64,000 nt of DNA from NCBI RefSeq assembly GCF_950295315.1, contig NC_080185.1, forward strand, positions 43,189,387 to 43,253,386. The letters run 5' to 3'. This DNA is from Erinaceus europaeus. Lineage: Eukaryota; Chordata; Mammalia; Eulipotyphla; Erinaceidae. The notes beneath the pieces are model-generated. The model had not been told where the DNA came from. It saw only the letters and a program-made list of their open reading frames with translations, and did no database searches. This document shows, piece by piece, positions 11,377-22,654 of the stretch (position 1 is the stretch's first letter; every line of letters begins with the position of its first letter). The position numbers and the translations under genes are program-made.

Positions 11377-11733
11377 AATTTAGTTATTTATAAAATGGAA
11401 ACACTGACAAAAACCATAGGATAAGAAGGATACAGTTCCCACCACCAGAGCTCCATATCCCATCCCTTCCCTTGATAGCTTCCCTATTCTTCAACCCTCT
11501 GGGAGTATGGACCCAGGGTCATTATAGGGTGCAGAAGGGAAAGGTCTGGCTTCTGTCATTGTTTCCCCGATGAACATGGGTGTTGGCAGGTCGATTCATA
11601 CTCCCAGTCTGCCTCTCTCTTTCCCTTAGTGGGGCAGGGCTCTGAGGAAGCAGAGCTCCAGCTTACATTGGTAGGGTCATCTGTCCAGGGAAGTCCAGTT
11701 GGCATCAACGGTAGCATCTGGAACCTGGTGGCC
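11377..11733 (-). mobile_element. R-family 3' part
   Basis: 5'-truncated copy with the shared tail in reverse: CACTGACAAAAACCATAGGA, TTCCCACCACCAGAGCTCC, GATGAACATGGGTGTTGGC and GCATCTGGAACCTGGTGGC. An (AT)n run follows at 11771-11788. Confidence 0.85.
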
Positions 11734-11799
11734 CAGGCAAAACCGAGGCCCTCAAAGATAATAATTTAAAAATATATATATATATATGACTTTGGGGGC

Positions 11800-12560
11800 T
11801 AAATGTTGATTCACAAGTCTATTGTCACGTGTTTCTTATCTCACCATGACAGGTGTCAACACACTTTATCTTCCACCAACTTGTCATCTTCTTCCATCCT
11901 GTGACACTAACACTGTCTACTCCACACCCTTCTAGTCCTCCGTTAGAGTCTTTGAATCTGTGGCAATAGACCACAACTAATCTGTGGCAATAGACCATAA
12001 ACTAATCAAAGTTTCACCCTTTGTTTTCTTTTTCATTGTTTGAGTTCTATCCATGAGTGAGATCATTAGGTATTTATTCATCCTTCCTCTTCTGACCTAT
12101 CTCCCTTAAGTAATTCCTCCAAGTTCCATCCAAGATGAGGTGAAAGAGAATATTTCATCATTTTGGCGACCATTTTTTTCCATTTTATTGGATAGGACAG
12201 AGGGACGTTGAGAGGGGAGGGGAGATAGAAAGAGAGAAAGACATACACCTGCAGACCTGCTTCCCTGCCTGTGATGTGCCCCCCCCCCGCCCTCTGAAGG
12301 TGGGGAGCCGGGAGCTCAAACTGGGATCCTTATGTGGGCCCTTGCTCTTTGTACTATGTGCACTTAACCCTGTGTGCCACTGCTCAGCCCCTGATCACCA
12401 TTTTCTCAACTCATCTGCTGCTGGACATTTGGATTTCTTCCACATTTGGGATATTACAAATAATACTGCTATGAACAGAGATGTATACAGATTTCTGTGG
12501 ACAGGTGTTTTTGTATTCTTTGGACAGATCTATAGGAGAGGAATTAGAAAGCAAATATTG
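11800..12560 (-). mobile_element. L1 3' fragment split by a SINE
   Basis: 11800-12165 is an L1 3' UTR in reverse (CCATGACAGGTGTCAACACA; compare 48925-49150). 12396-12560 is the end of L1 ORF2 (reverse of TTCATAGCAG-type sequence; CTATGAACAGAGATGTATAC). A SINE occupies the middle. Confidence 0.75.
12166..12394 (-). mobile_element. SINE family B inserted in L1
   Basis: TGGATAGGACAGAGGGACG, ACCTGCAGACCTGCTTCCC, GGTGGGGAGCCGGGAGCTC and GTGCACTTAACCCTGTGTGC are the reverse of the B-type SINE. Confidence 0.88.
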
Positions 12561-12614
12561 AATAATCTAATCAAAATTCTTTATAATTATGGAAGTGAAG
12601 TATGAGTGGTGCAG

Positions 12615-12652
12615 TTGTGTGTGTGTGGTGTGTGTGTGTGTGTGTGTGTGTA
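12615..12652. repeat. (GT)n microsatellite
   Basis: Dinucleotide run with one GGT interruption. Confidence 0.95.
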
Positions 12653-13080
12653 TGTGTTAGTTGGCATATAAGAAAGGTAGTTCTTCATTTTATACAGCAT
12701 AAGTTCCTAAATATATGTTTAACCTATGTAAAAATAAGAAATAACATTAAGTACTTGGATCATCATTCACAAGAGTTCAATATTAAAGGAGCTGAAACAC
12801 TTTTTTTCCTGAAATGCTTTTTCTTTTGCAAAGGCTTAACATAACACCGATTTATTATCTCCCACCTCTGTAGACATAGAGCTCAGCGTGACTGAATCCT
12901 CTGCTGAGATCTCACAAGGCCAAAACCATGGAGTCAGCCAGCCCAGGCTCTTATCTGCAGACTAACATGTGTTGTTGGCAGTACTGTATCCAGATCCTTC
13001 TAACACATTCTACATGGCCTCTTCCACCCTGAGACCAGCAATAGCAATTTTGAGGCCTCTGGGCTTTAAATCTCTCTGAA
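12653..13080. other. Unassigned intergenic sequence
   Basis: No gene or recognisable repeat; the right edge leads into an L1 fragment. Confidence 0.35.
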
Positions 13081-13465
13081 TTAATATTTCAGTGCCCTTT
13101 GGACAAATGCCTAGGAGTGGTACCTCTGCATAGTAAGGCATTTTCATTTTTTTAAATTTGTGATTAATAGTTGGTTACAAGATTTTAAGATTGCAATGTA
13201 TAGTTTCACACCACATCCACCATCAAAGTTCTATATCCTGATCTTCCCACATCCCAAAGATAACCACCACAGTTCATACAAGTCTTAAAAAGTTTATTTG
13301 ACTCTATAAGTTCATGTATATAGATACCTAGATTCCATATGAGTGAAGCTATCCAGTAGCTGTCTTTCATCTCTGTACTTACTTTGCTAAGCATAATTAT
13401 TCCAGTACCACCCATTTTGTCCCAAAGGACACAAAATCATCTTTTTTATGCCAAAGTAGTATCCC
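13081..13465 (-). mobile_element. L1 3' UTR fragment
   Basis: Reverse of an L1 3' end: AAATGCCTAGGAGTGGTACC, TGTGATTAATAGTTGGTTAC and ATATGAGTGAAGCTATCCAG. Confidence 0.65.
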
Positions 13466-13479
13466 CCACCCCACCCCCC

Positions 13480-13785
13480 GCCCAGGGTTATCTCTGAGGC
13501 TTGGTGCCTGCACTACAAATCCACTGCTTCTAGAGGCTATTTTTCCCTTTTGTTGCCCTTGTTGTTTATCATTGTTGTTGTTACTATTGTTGTTGTTATT
13601 GCTGTCATTGTTGTTGGATAGGACAGAGAGAAATCGAGAGAGAAGGGGAAGATAGAGGGGGAGAGATAGACACCTGCAGACCTGCTTCACTACTTGTGAA
13701 GCAACTCCCCCCCCCCCCGCCCCAGGTGGGTTGCCTGGGGCTCGAACCGAGATCCTTATCCTGGTCCTTGCACTTCGAGGCAAAC
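13480..13785 (-). mobile_element. SINE family B, long-tail form
   Basis: GGGTTATCTCTGAGGCTTGG, TTTTGTTGCCCTTGTTG, TAGGACAGAGAGAAATCGAG and ACCTGCAGACCTGCTTCAC mark the reverse of the B SINE with its extended tail. The head is truncated. Confidence 0.85.
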
Positions 13786-13819
13786 TGGTGTTCAATGGAA
13801 TATTTATCTCATAAATTGC

Positions 13820-13935
13820 CCATCAGGGTTATTGCTGGCACTACGAATCCACCACTCCTGGTGGCCATTTTTCCTTTCTTTTTCTTTCTTTCTTACTTGT
13901 TCATTAGATAAGACAAAGAGAAATTGAGAGAGGAT

Positions 13936-13976
<41 letters not shown>

Positions 13977-14048
13977 TTGGAGAAAGATAGGCAGATCCCT
14001 GCAAGTGAGGAACAGGGTATCGAACCTGGGTGCCCCATTACCCAGCTC
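13820..14048 (-). mobile_element. Older SINE B-like copy with AG run
   Basis: GGGTTATTGCTGGCACTACG, a diverged body, (AG)n at 13940-13972, then GTATCGAACCTGGGTGCC. Confidence 0.65.
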
Positions 14049-14240
14049 CTCTATCCTGTAACTTCTTTATCCAGTCATTTGTTGATGGGTATTTAGGCTG
14101 CTTCCAATATTTGGCTATTGTGAATAATGCAGCTATGAATATAGGGGTGCATATGTCCCTTTTAATCAGTGTTTGGGTGTCATTAGGATAAATGCCTAAG
14201 AGTGGAATTGCTGGCTCATGAGGTATTTCCATTTTTTTAT
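14049..14240 (-). mobile_element. L1 ORF2 C-terminal fragment
   Basis: Reverse translation gives PHEPAIPLLGIYPND and IAALFTIAKYWKQPKYPSTN, the conserved ORF2 C-terminus. Confidence 0.88.
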
Positions 14241-14254
14241 TTAAAAACTCTTCG

Positions 14255-14541
14255 TGCTGGTTTCCATAAGGACTACACCAGTGTGTAAAGAACCAGGGTA
14301 CACTATGTTCATAGCTGTACTATTTACAATCATCAAAATGTGGAAGCCACCTATGACCCATTACGGCTCAGTGGATACAATCTTGAACTCTTATGCATGA
14401 GGTCCTGAGTTTGATCCCTAGCATTACATGTGATGGTGATGCTGTTTCTCAATCTCTCTCTCTCTCTCTCTCTAAATCTTTTCAAAAACATATGGAAGCA
14501 ACCTAAATGCTCAAGAACAGATGACTAGGTAAAGAAACTAT

Positions 14542-14599
<58 letters not shown>

Positions 14600-14810
14600 C
14601 TCCCCTGCCCAATGGAACACTACTCTGCAATTAAAACAGGTGAAACCATGTCCTTCAGGACAAATTGGATGGAATAGGAAGTGACTGTGCTTAGTGATGT
14701 AAATAAGGAGGTGAAAGACTACTACTGGGTGGTTCCACTCATATGTAGAATATAAATGACTAAAGTGAATGAACGCACATAAAAAAAGTAACTGAACTGA
14801 GTCTTAGACT
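14255..14810 (+). mobile_element. L1 3' fragment (plus) split by a SINE and an AT repeat
   Basis: CATAGCTGTACTATTTACAA, GAACAGATGACTAGGTAAAG and CACTCATATGTAGAATATAA are L1 ORF2-end/3' UTR in plus orientation. A family C SINE lies at 14370-14490 (CTGAGTTTGATCCCTAGC). (AT)n at 14547-14597 sits where L1 has a short TATATA stretch, so it probably expanded in place. It faces the minus L1 fragment at 14049-14240. Confidence 0.75.
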
Positions 14811-14871
14811 TTGTGAGAATGACGGCAGCTTTCAGAGGGAGGAGACACAGGACTTTAGTGGTAGATGTGGT

Positions 14872-14874
<3 letters not shown>

Positions 14875-14952
<78 letters not shown>
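14875..14952. repeat. (GT)n(GA)n compound microsatellite
   Basis: GT run changing to GA run near 14909. Confidence 0.95.
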
Positions 14953-14954
<2 letters not shown>

Positions 14955-15734
14955 TATGCTCTGCTATCTTCTAACTTTGTGAATCACTGGCAAATAACAA
15001 ATAATAGTCTTGTTTTTTGCAAGGACCTACTCTTCTGATTATTTCTAGCAGTTGCTGCTAATAGCTCAATACTTTCTGTAGCAAGAGTAGGAGGTGAATG
15101 TAAACACACATTTTCTTGAGACACGAAACCAAAATCACATTTTCTTGATACACGAAACCAAAATCATCACCATAGCTTTTTTGTTGGATACTGGAATTAA
15201 TAGAGCGAATCCCAGCCCACATCCGTTTATATAAGAGAACACTGGTGCCCAGAAAGGGAGGGAGCTGCCCATGGTATTGCTATTGTTTGAAGCACAGATT
15301 GTCACTTCCAAAGGAGCTCCACAACTTCTAACCATCCTTATGAGTTGCAGATGGGATAATTAATTGCTGAACGTAACCTCTTCGTTTTCCTAGATGGAGA
15401 AGCAGATGAAGCCAGGGAGTAATACCTGCCCCAGATCATTTAGAACTCCTAGATTCTCATCTAGCCTTAACTTTCCTCTACAAAGTGGCCTCCCCTACCT
15501 ACTATTAGGTTATAAGAAAAGTCATGATGTATTTTTCTATGTTCTTCTATGCAAAAATGCATCGTGATTTTTTTTTTGGACAACCCCAAACTAAGCCAAA
15601 TCCTAGTCACTTAATTTCACGTGCTTAGCTTATACATGAATGAATTCATAGATGCATCTTAAGAAACTGTGGAGTGCTTGTTTTACATTCTCAACCTCCT
15701 AGTTGATGAGCAATTTGGCAATGATCTGAGATAT
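14953..15734. other. Unassigned, with possible MIR remnants
   Basis: No gene. 15190-15260 and 15360-15450 have MIR-like wording (CCCAGAAAGGGAGGGAGCTG) but are too diverged for a firm call. Confidence 0.35.
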
Positions 15735-16036
15735 CTCTTCTTTTTTTTTTTTTTAGTGTTTTTTAAATTTATTTTCCCTTTTGTTGCCCTTGTTGTTTTT
15801 CATTGATGTAGTTATTATTGTTGTTATTGATGTTGTCATTGTTAGATAGGACAGAGAGAAATGGAGAGAGGACGGGAAGACAGAAGGGGGAGAGAAAGAC
15901 ACCTGCAGACCTGCTTCACCACTTGTGAAGCGACTCCCTGCAGGTGGGGAGCCGGGGGCTCGAACTGGGATCCTTTTGCCAGTCCTTGCTCTTTGTGCCA
16001 CGTGCGCTTAACCCGCTGTGCTACTGCCCGACTCAC
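15735..16036 (-). mobile_element. SINE family B
   Basis: Complete minus copy: poly-T side at 15741, TTTTGTTGCCCTTGTTG, GATAGGACAGAGAGAAATGG, GGTGGGGAGCCGGGGGCTCG and CGTGCGCTTAACCCGCTGTG. Confidence 0.92.
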
Positions 16037-16129
16037 GGAGATATATCTCTCCTTTAGGTAGCTACCTCTTCAGCAGGAATGAACACATCATAGGTTATGC
16101 CATACGTTCTTTAAAGTGAGGGCTACCTT

Positions 16130-16375
16130 GTTTTCCGATTCTGTCTCAGTTACCTTGTGTGTGTTCCTACTTGTTCCCTCTCCCTCTCCCTCTCTCTCTC
16201 TCTCTCACACACACACCACTCAACCACTGTGTATTTTGTCTTCATCTGTAAAGCAAAAATACTAATGCCTCCTAGCTCATGAGACTCACACACACAAGGA
16301 TGAGCAAAACAACATATGTACCTTGTCATGCTAGAGTAAACAATCTTTCTTATATAACGGTCAACCTAATAAATA
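16130..16375 (+). mobile_element. MIR remnant with CT/CA run
   Basis: TTCATCTGTAAAGCAAAAAT, followed by AATGCCTCCTAGCTCATGAG and a late ACAACATATGTACCTTGTC, follow the order of the MIR core and 3' part. A CT/CA microsatellite sits within. Confidence 0.45.
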
Positions 16376-17231
16376 CTAAAAATGAGCAATGCAATATTTT
16401 TCTGTTGCCAGTGAGAGGCTGAAAATGTGACCATTAGTAAAGACAGTTCAAGGCCAAGAAACCTTGAGGAAGAAATCATCTCAGGGATCGATGTCAAAAA
16501 TATCTGAGCCTATCCAAATGTCAGTAAAATACCTCCCTTGTTGAAAGTAAAAAAGTAATGCCAAGATGTAGCTACAGCACTTATTTAAAATAAATTATTG
16601 CTTGATTTCATCTTAGGGTTGAAAAGAAAATGGTCTTGGAAATAAATGTTCTTGTTCTCTTGCTTTCTTTAAAATGATTAATATTCAAGTACAGTAAACT
16701 GCTCCTCATGCGAGCACAGCACTGCACTTGAAAGAAAAAGTAGGAGTTCATGGAATTAACAAAAAGGGTAAATGATTTTGGAAAACAAATGTGCTTAGAT
16801 CATCTTGGCTCTCCTCCCTCTGAGATGGAGAGAATCTGTTAGTGAGTATAGACTGTTTCCCATAGATCTCAGACAGATAGACAATCTCAAGGGTCCTCAG
16901 TGAAGTGTTTTCTGTCCTAACAGCATTGCTATATTAAAAATCAAAAGTGGTTTGTATTTAAAAAGAGAAAAGAAGAAAAGGAAAAAAACATATTTACCTG
17001 GTGATGGATTTTCCAAAAATCTTCTTGGATGATTATAGACAGCCATAAACTTATTCCACCAAGATCATCATCCCCTATCCACACCCTAAAATTTGGCCTC
17101 CTGGGAAGATTTCAGGGTTATTAACAAACACAGCCTGGCTGAGGACCCCTTCCTAGAGCTTAACAAAAACAAGAAAAGCAGTCTACGTGGCATGCAAACC
17201 ATCTTCTGTCACACAGAAAATGTGAAACCAT
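16376..17231. other. Unassigned intergenic sequence
   Basis: Repeat-poor, AT-rich; no open frame or known element that I can support. Confidence 0.4.
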
Positions 17232-17264
17232 ATTGCTTCTTGGCCTTTTGGTTAAGAGCAAGTG
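17232..17264 (+). pseudogene. U2 snRNA 5' fragment (pseudogene)
   Basis: 33 bases match the 5' end of U2 spliceosomal RNA (ATTGCTTCTTGGCCTTTTGG, then TTAAGAGCAAGTG) with only about four differences, mostly C-to-T. The match stops before the branch-site-recognition region and is followed by AAAACA. It has no U2 promoter elements, so it is a truncated retro-copy, not a gene. Confidence 0.8.
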
Positions 17265-17754
17265 AAAACATGACACCACACCATTTCTTAAGAGAACAAC
17301 TGTTTTGTTTCCCTTAATTTTTTGTCAAGCCTGGGTCTCATGCACGCATAATCTCACCACTTCTTGACCATTTTTCCATTCAGACAGTGAGTCACCAAAG
17401 CACCAGAGTCCCCCCTCAGTGCCATGTCACTTCCCAAGTGGTACCTAGCGCTTAAACTTAGGTCAAGCACACAAGGCATGTCACCCTATCTAGTGAGTAT
17501 TTCTCTAGCCCAAGAGGACAACTTTTGAAAAACTGATTTCTCTGTCTCAAATCTAGCCTGCAATAGGGTAACTTTTCCAACTAGATGTTCTCTTCCTATG
17601 TGGATACCATGAAAGTTTCCTTAGGGATACTGCACTCTACTATAAGCTTAGCACTAGGAAGGCCCAGTTCTCCATTTCCCTTAACCATACCAATCATCTT
17701 TAGATATTGCTTGTGAAGGGTGTACTGCATTAAACTAAGTGCCCTTAACAGCAA
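17265..17754. other. Unassigned, possible old SINE
   Basis: 17380-17515 resembles an old reverse-oriented SINE (ACCTAGCGCTTAAACTTAGG). Nothing else is recognisable. Confidence 0.35.
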
Positions 17755-17795
17755 CTAAGGTAGGAGAAAGGTAGGTATCTCAGTAAGTAAAGCAC

Positions 17796-17842
<47 letters not shown>

Positions 17843-17935
17843 ATCTATGAGAGCCTGTACTCAGTCTACACATTACATAACATCAGTGCTTCGCTTACTC
17901 TCTCAACATAAAAAGTAACTTAAATACAAAGAAAG
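17755..17935 (+). mobile_element. Diverged SINE with (GT)n
   Basis: GGTAGGTATCTCAGTAAGTA head, (GT)n at 17799-17841, GAGCCTGTACTCAGTCTACA and a CT-rich end fit an old C-type SINE. Confidence 0.5.
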
Positions 17936-18020
17936 TGCAGGTGTACCAAGAATAGATAGGAAACTTACAATAAATTATGACTGTAAGAGAAAGCAGCGGT
18001 ACTAGAAGTTTTTTGCAATG

Positions 18021-18026
18021 TTTATT
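18021..18026 (-). terminator. IL13RA1: Candidate polyadenylation signal of IL13RA1
   Basis: On the minus strand this reads AAAAAAATAAACATTGC, holding a canonical AATAAA. Cleavage would fall near 18000, followed by T-rich sequence. An alternative AATAAA at 19167-19172 would give a shorter 1.6 kb UTR, but it abuts an L1 fragment. Confidence 0.45.
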
Positions 18027-18796
18027 TTTTTAACTCCAAGTCTCCCACCCTCAACCCCCCCACAACCGTTTCCCCCAAAAAATAAAATCAAAGGAAAACA
18101 TTTGGGTAACATAGGAAAATACAGTTCAGATAATTACTGGACTTGAGCTTTCCTTTAAGAAGTGAAACACAAAATAACCCGAGTTGAAGGTGTCACCAGA
18201 CTTGCTACTAGCATTGTCGTTTCATGCACAGTGGACAGGTGAAGACAAACTTCTCCGGTTGAAAGAACACCCATCCTTACCGTGGAGTTACTGAGGAATG
18301 TGGAGGGTTAGACACAAACATGCAACCAAACCTACCAGTTCCCAACAGAGGATGGGAATCCCACTGATGTGTTGAAGTCTCCAGGAGTTCCTAAGACCTA
18401 TGGATCCCTTCTCAGCTATTATAAAACAGCCACAGGCATTCCCATAAGCCCCTGGCCCCACTCCCCCACAATTATTTTACTGCTAAAAGAGAAAGCTGGA
18501 AAGAAAATATGATTTCCTCTCTCCCTGGCTTCACGACTAGTCAGCCTTAGTAGTTCCTCGTGATGAGAGTATCAAGCACTCTGCTCACTGCCATCCAATG
18601 AGGATAACAGTAAACATGACTTGGTTTCTTTAGGTGAGACATTAAGGGGGTTTGCTTCCCAAAACTGTAGATGAGCTGGTTAAGAAGTCATTTCATAACC
18701 TACAGAATAAAAGCAAAAGGTTATTTCCAGAGAATAGGAGAGAAAATGGAACAGCCCATCTGCCTGTTCCCCAAGCTTAGTCTGTCTTCAAAAACA

Positions 18797-18821
18797 GACA
18801 CACACACACACACACACACAA
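18797..18821. repeat. (CA)n microsatellite in the 3' UTR
   Basis: About 12 CA units inside the presumed IL13RA1 3' UTR (antisense to the transcript, so GU in the RNA). Confidence 0.9.
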
Positions 18822-18944
18822 GGTGCCAGGCACCCCACTTTCTTCAGAAAATCCAGGACACAAGACTCCTCTGCTGTGGTGCAGAGAGGTCACCATTTTG
18901 TCTCAAGCCAGCAGAGAACAGGGATCTCTGGTGTCTTTGCTCCT

Positions 18945-19130
18945 AACAGCAAGAATTGGAGGGAGGTGAGAGGATGCTGAGAACCCAGTACATGGTGGCA
19001 GAGGAAGACCTAGTTTGATGGTGGGAGTGGTGTGCAGACAGTTATCACCGAAGGATGAGAAACTGTACCCATGTGATAGCTGTCTTGGAAACCATTACTT
19101 CCTTAATACAACAATTAAAGAAAGCTCAGA
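18945..19130 (+). mobile_element. L1 3'-end fragment, antisense in the 3' UTR
   Basis: GGTGGCAGAGGAAGACCTAG, GAGAAACTGTACCCATGTG and ACAACAATTAAAGAAAGC match the end of older L1 3' UTRs, compare 59690-59820. Confidence 0.6.
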
Positions 19131-20791
19131 AGTAATTTAAAAAATAATTGTGAGTAGTAGTATCATTTTATTAATACAAATGGTTGAGTGTTTAGTCAAG
19201 AGCTTGTATTATAACATTCTCATGTTCCCACCAATTATTTGAGTCTGGGTGTGTGGGAGAGACATATTGGGAGGGACTTCTCATTTCCATACTTCTTTAA
19301 GTTTGGTGGACATAGGAGGAACAGAGGTAATACATACACAGAGGGAAATATGTATGTACACACACATGGGAATGTGTGTATGGGCCAGAATGGAACCCTA
19401 ATATGTGGGAAAAGAATGAATATAGACATTGGAGCTTTAGATGCTGGCTATCAAAACAAGACACAAAGCCTTCTTAATAACCATTCAACAAAATAAGAGG
19501 ATAGAGGAATCTGAGGGTTCATGCCCCTTTTCAGCAGAAAGAGAAAAAGGCACAGCCATTCTTTACTTTTCAGGCCAATACAAAACTCTTAAGTGAGAAT
19601 AATACCTCGTTCCTGTTTAGAAAAATGCAGAGTAATCTGTAACGCTGAACAACCCCCAATAAATGCACTGAAGTTACTAAGTGTGCATGAATTCCCTATT
19701 ATTTCTCAGTCTAGCCACACTTCCCCTGAGATGCCAATTACTACTCCCTGTTCCTCTAGCTGTTCATGGCAGATTTGTATTCTGGCTTCTAATGATAGGT
19801 GAAAGACTCCCATAAAGGGAATGAGGGAGGAGCTGGGGTGGGAACTGGGGAGCTGACATATCTGAAAAGTGACTAGTGGAGATAAAGGAAGTGGGAAGAA
19901 GGGAGGAGGGCCAACTAGAATATCAACTCTTTGAAGGAGTCCCTGCCTCATACCTGGGGCTCTCGAGGGGCAGCACAATCTGCCGGAGTAGAGCAGAGGT
20001 AAAGAAAAGAAACAAAGCAAAAAAAAAAAAAATAGGTCACTAGAGGCTGCAGTGGTTTCAACTCTAATACCCATGAGCCCTTCTGCCCTCACTGAGTTTC
20101 AAAGCCCCACATGGGCACTGAAAGTACTTGCATGGTAAGAAGCTGTCTCTTCTGTGCTTGTTACCACTGGTGCTAATGCAGATGGGTTGGGCCTTTCAAA
20201 GTAAAGGAAAGACTTGCTGAAAGAACTCTTGATATGGAACTGTTACAGAGTTTTAATAGCTAGAAATATTACTTTGTGGGATCGCAAACAATAGACATAG
20301 ACCTTTTATCAATTTCATTGTCTGATGTTCTCTGTGACCTAAGCTGGGTATTAGCTTTAGCACCTAAAGAGTTCCCATCACATCTCAGCACTGTTGGTAT
20401 TGTTTGACACGAAGAATACAGAGCAGGCACAGAGTCCTAAGGAAGTTGACACAACTCTTTATAGATTCACTCCACTGCCATCCTCGCTTTCTGCTTTGTT
20501 CCCAAGTTTGAAGCCTCCACACAAAGAATGCCGGCTTTCATAATTCAGGTAGAATTGTGACTCTACTCTCATCTCCAAAGGGTCCCCATTTGTTTTGGGG
20601 TGTTTTTTTTTCTTTTCCTTTTCTTCCCCATTCAACATGCAGACCAACCGACCAGTGGCTCTCTTAAGAGCTGCCTGTTTTGAAGTGGTCCAGTAGTTTC
20701 AGTTTCCATTTTACCCAGTTCACAGATAACAAATGGAGAATAGGCGGAATCATCACAAGGTCGCAGTGAAGATGAAAAGCAATTTTGCTCA

Positions 20792-20884
20792 TCACTGAGA
20801 GGCTCTCTTCAGGTTTTCTATTAGCACAACTGAGTCGGTTTCTTCTTTGGTTTGCTTCTCGTAGATGTCATACTTCTTCCAGTG
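20792..20884 (-). CDS. IL13RA1: IL13RA1 last coding exon: signalling tail and stop
   Basis: 93 nt of coding sequence. Acceptor is TCTCTTCTAG, phase 0, and it encodes 30 residues then TGA (20792-20794). It begins HWKKYDIYEKQTKEE and ends ENLKRASQ. The two tyrosines in KYDIYEK are the tail tyrosines linked to STAT3 activation in human IL13RA1 (literature knowledge). The match to human is almost residue for residue; the one tail change I see is K to R four residues before the end. The 3' UTR follows directly. Confidence 0.96.
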   Translation of the reverse strand, partial: HWKKYDIYEKQTKEETDSVVLIENLKRASQ

Positions 20885-21490
20885 CTAGAAGAGACGGGGA
20901 GAAAAGATATATATTGGCTTTACTAAACAAAGTCTTTTTCTTTCAGTACTCATAGCCAGTGCTTATTTTTAGGTCTGGGTAAATGAGACCAGAAAGTTTA
21001 TATTGCCCCAAGTTTGGTTGTTTGACCTAATGGTCTCTTTCTATTTGCATACTTCATGAAGTAAAAGAATCAGGAATTAATATGAAAGGGGAGAATGCTG
21101 AGACTGTATCCAAACAAGAAATAAATACATTTTTAACATCTCTAAAATCAGAACAAAGTCCCTGGAAGAATGAAAGAACACTTTTTCTTACTTCAACTGT
21201 TTCTACCTAGCTTCTTTTATGCAGAGAAAACAGAACACCACTCTGCACACTTATGCTGTTCTATTTGTTTCTGCCTTTGTTTTTATGTGGGGCCAGGATA
21301 ACCCAAGGCCTCATACTGACAAGGCATGTGGTCTACCTGTGGGTCCTGTATGTCTCCAGCCTGCTACCTTCATTTTCATACCACTCAAATCTGACCATTG
21401 CCTGAGACACAATAAGATCAAAAGAGCAACTTGTGTCCAAGTAAATGGCCAGATAGAAATGGTTTCCAAAGAAAACTTGAAGGTATCACA
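20885..21490. other. Intron sequence next to the last exon, no repeat recognised
   Basis: Single-copy-looking sequence; on the minus strand it provides the pyrimidine tract and acceptor of the last IL13RA1 exon. Confidence 0.5.
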
Positions 21491-22200
21491 TTAAGGAAAA
21501 ATATAAGACAGAGAGGAAGGATGAGTACTAGATGATCTCATTCATAGGTAGAAATTAAGGATCGTAAGGGAAAGCATAAGGTGAAACTTGCACTATAGTG
21601 CAACCAATTTTATGGACTAGTTTTTAATTGTGAGGAGTGTGTATCTCCGGTTATTGGGTTTTTTGAGGTGCCCATGGGCTCTTGTATTTGTATTTTGTTT
21701 GAATGGCCCCGTGGCTAGCCCCGTGGGGTTTGATCTGACTCACTCAAGTCCAGGGAGCTCTGCTGACTCCCTGGGCTCCTGACCTTGGGATCAGTCAGGT
21801 TTCCTAGTCAGAGCGAGTGGCCACAGTGTAGGAACCCTGTCCCGAGTCCCTGCTGCTTTCCTTCACCCCAGGGCAGGTGTCCTGTCATCCAAGCCAGAAC
21901 ACTCATTCGGCAGGTGACAGAGGAGTGGTACGGCCTGTGTGTGCTTGTGCCCACACCTTGTTGGCACATAGGATACCCTCTAAATATGATTTATGACCAA
22001 TGCAAAGGACACTGGGGAAGATGGGAAAGGGATAGAGTGGAGGGGCATTGGGGTCCCACTGTATGATGAGAGCAAAGGACCTAGGTTGGGGAGAAAGCTT
22101 GCCATCATCTATTATGGGGAAATGAGTAGTTGTACCTATAAGTCAACAGCTGTGCTATAAACCATCAACCCTCCAAGAAAGTGGGGAAAAATAATTAAAT
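21491..22200 (+). mobile_element. L1 3' UTR-like segment with an unassigned core
   Basis: The left edge (GATGATCTCATTCATAGGTAG) and right end (TATTATGGGGAAATGAGTAG, ATCAACCCTCCAAGAAAG) read like an old L1 3' UTR. The GC-richer core at about 21620-21990 is not recognised and could be a nested insertion. The 93-codon frame at 21785-22066 has no family resemblance. Confidence 0.45.
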
Positions 22201-22439
22201 GTCCCCAAAATCTTAGTGCAGTGAAAATGTTTTGAAAGACCTTATGCCAACTGCTCTGTGTAGCATGATTTATTAGAACAGGGAATCGTAGATTAGAAAG
22301 ACAATTTAAGTGTGTCTTTCATGTTGTAAATCAATATTCTGGTCCTTCCTTACTCTACCTATAGATTAAGGGAAAGGGGGAAACCTGAATTCAGTGCCTT
22401 CATATGGAAAGTAAATTGCTAGACCAAACCTAGTCAGAA

Positions 22440-22640
22440 AACTATGGTCTCTCGGCCAAATCCAGCAGACTGTCTGTTTCTCTACATAAAGTTTTACTGG
22501 CACACCATCACACTCATTGTTTTTGGCTATTTTCCTCATTATTTTCATGTTATAGCAGCAGAGGTGAGTTTGCTATGGCAGAGACTGAATGGCTCTCTAA
22601 ATCCAATATATTTACTATCTAACCTTTTATGACAAAAACA
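22440..22640 (-). mobile_element. Ancient DNA-transposon (hAT-like MER) copy
   Basis: GGCCAAATCCAGCAGACTG, AAAGTTTTACTGGCACACCA, CAGCAGAGGTGAGTTTGC and TTTACTATCTAACCTTTTA follow a pan-mammalian repeat whose opposite strand appears at 25565-25725. I recognise the family by wording but am unsure of its exact name. Confidence 0.6.
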
Positions 22641-22654
22641 AACAAACAAAACTT

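Larger units (their letters stand above)
18003..20791 (-). other. IL13RA1: Probable IL13RA1 3' UTR
   Basis: About 2.8 kb downstream of the stop codon, ending just after a canonical polyadenylation signal. No hedgehog SINE lies inside, unlike the flanking DNA, which fits a transcribed, constrained exon. It does contain a CA repeat and an L1 3'-end fragment in antisense. Human IL13RA1 also has a multi-kilobase 3' UTR (recalled). Length and end are inferred from signal position only; transcript data would settle them. Confidence 0.5.

Noticed and set aside
1..18000. Coding exons of the genes that follow IL13RA1 in human (for example ZCCHC12 or LONRF3)
   Set aside because: No matching frame was found; the region is retroposon-rich intergenic DNA.
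21785..22066. 93-codon frame MGSVRFPSQSEW...
   Set aside because: No family resemblance, no splice context, overlaps L1 3' UTR-like DNA.
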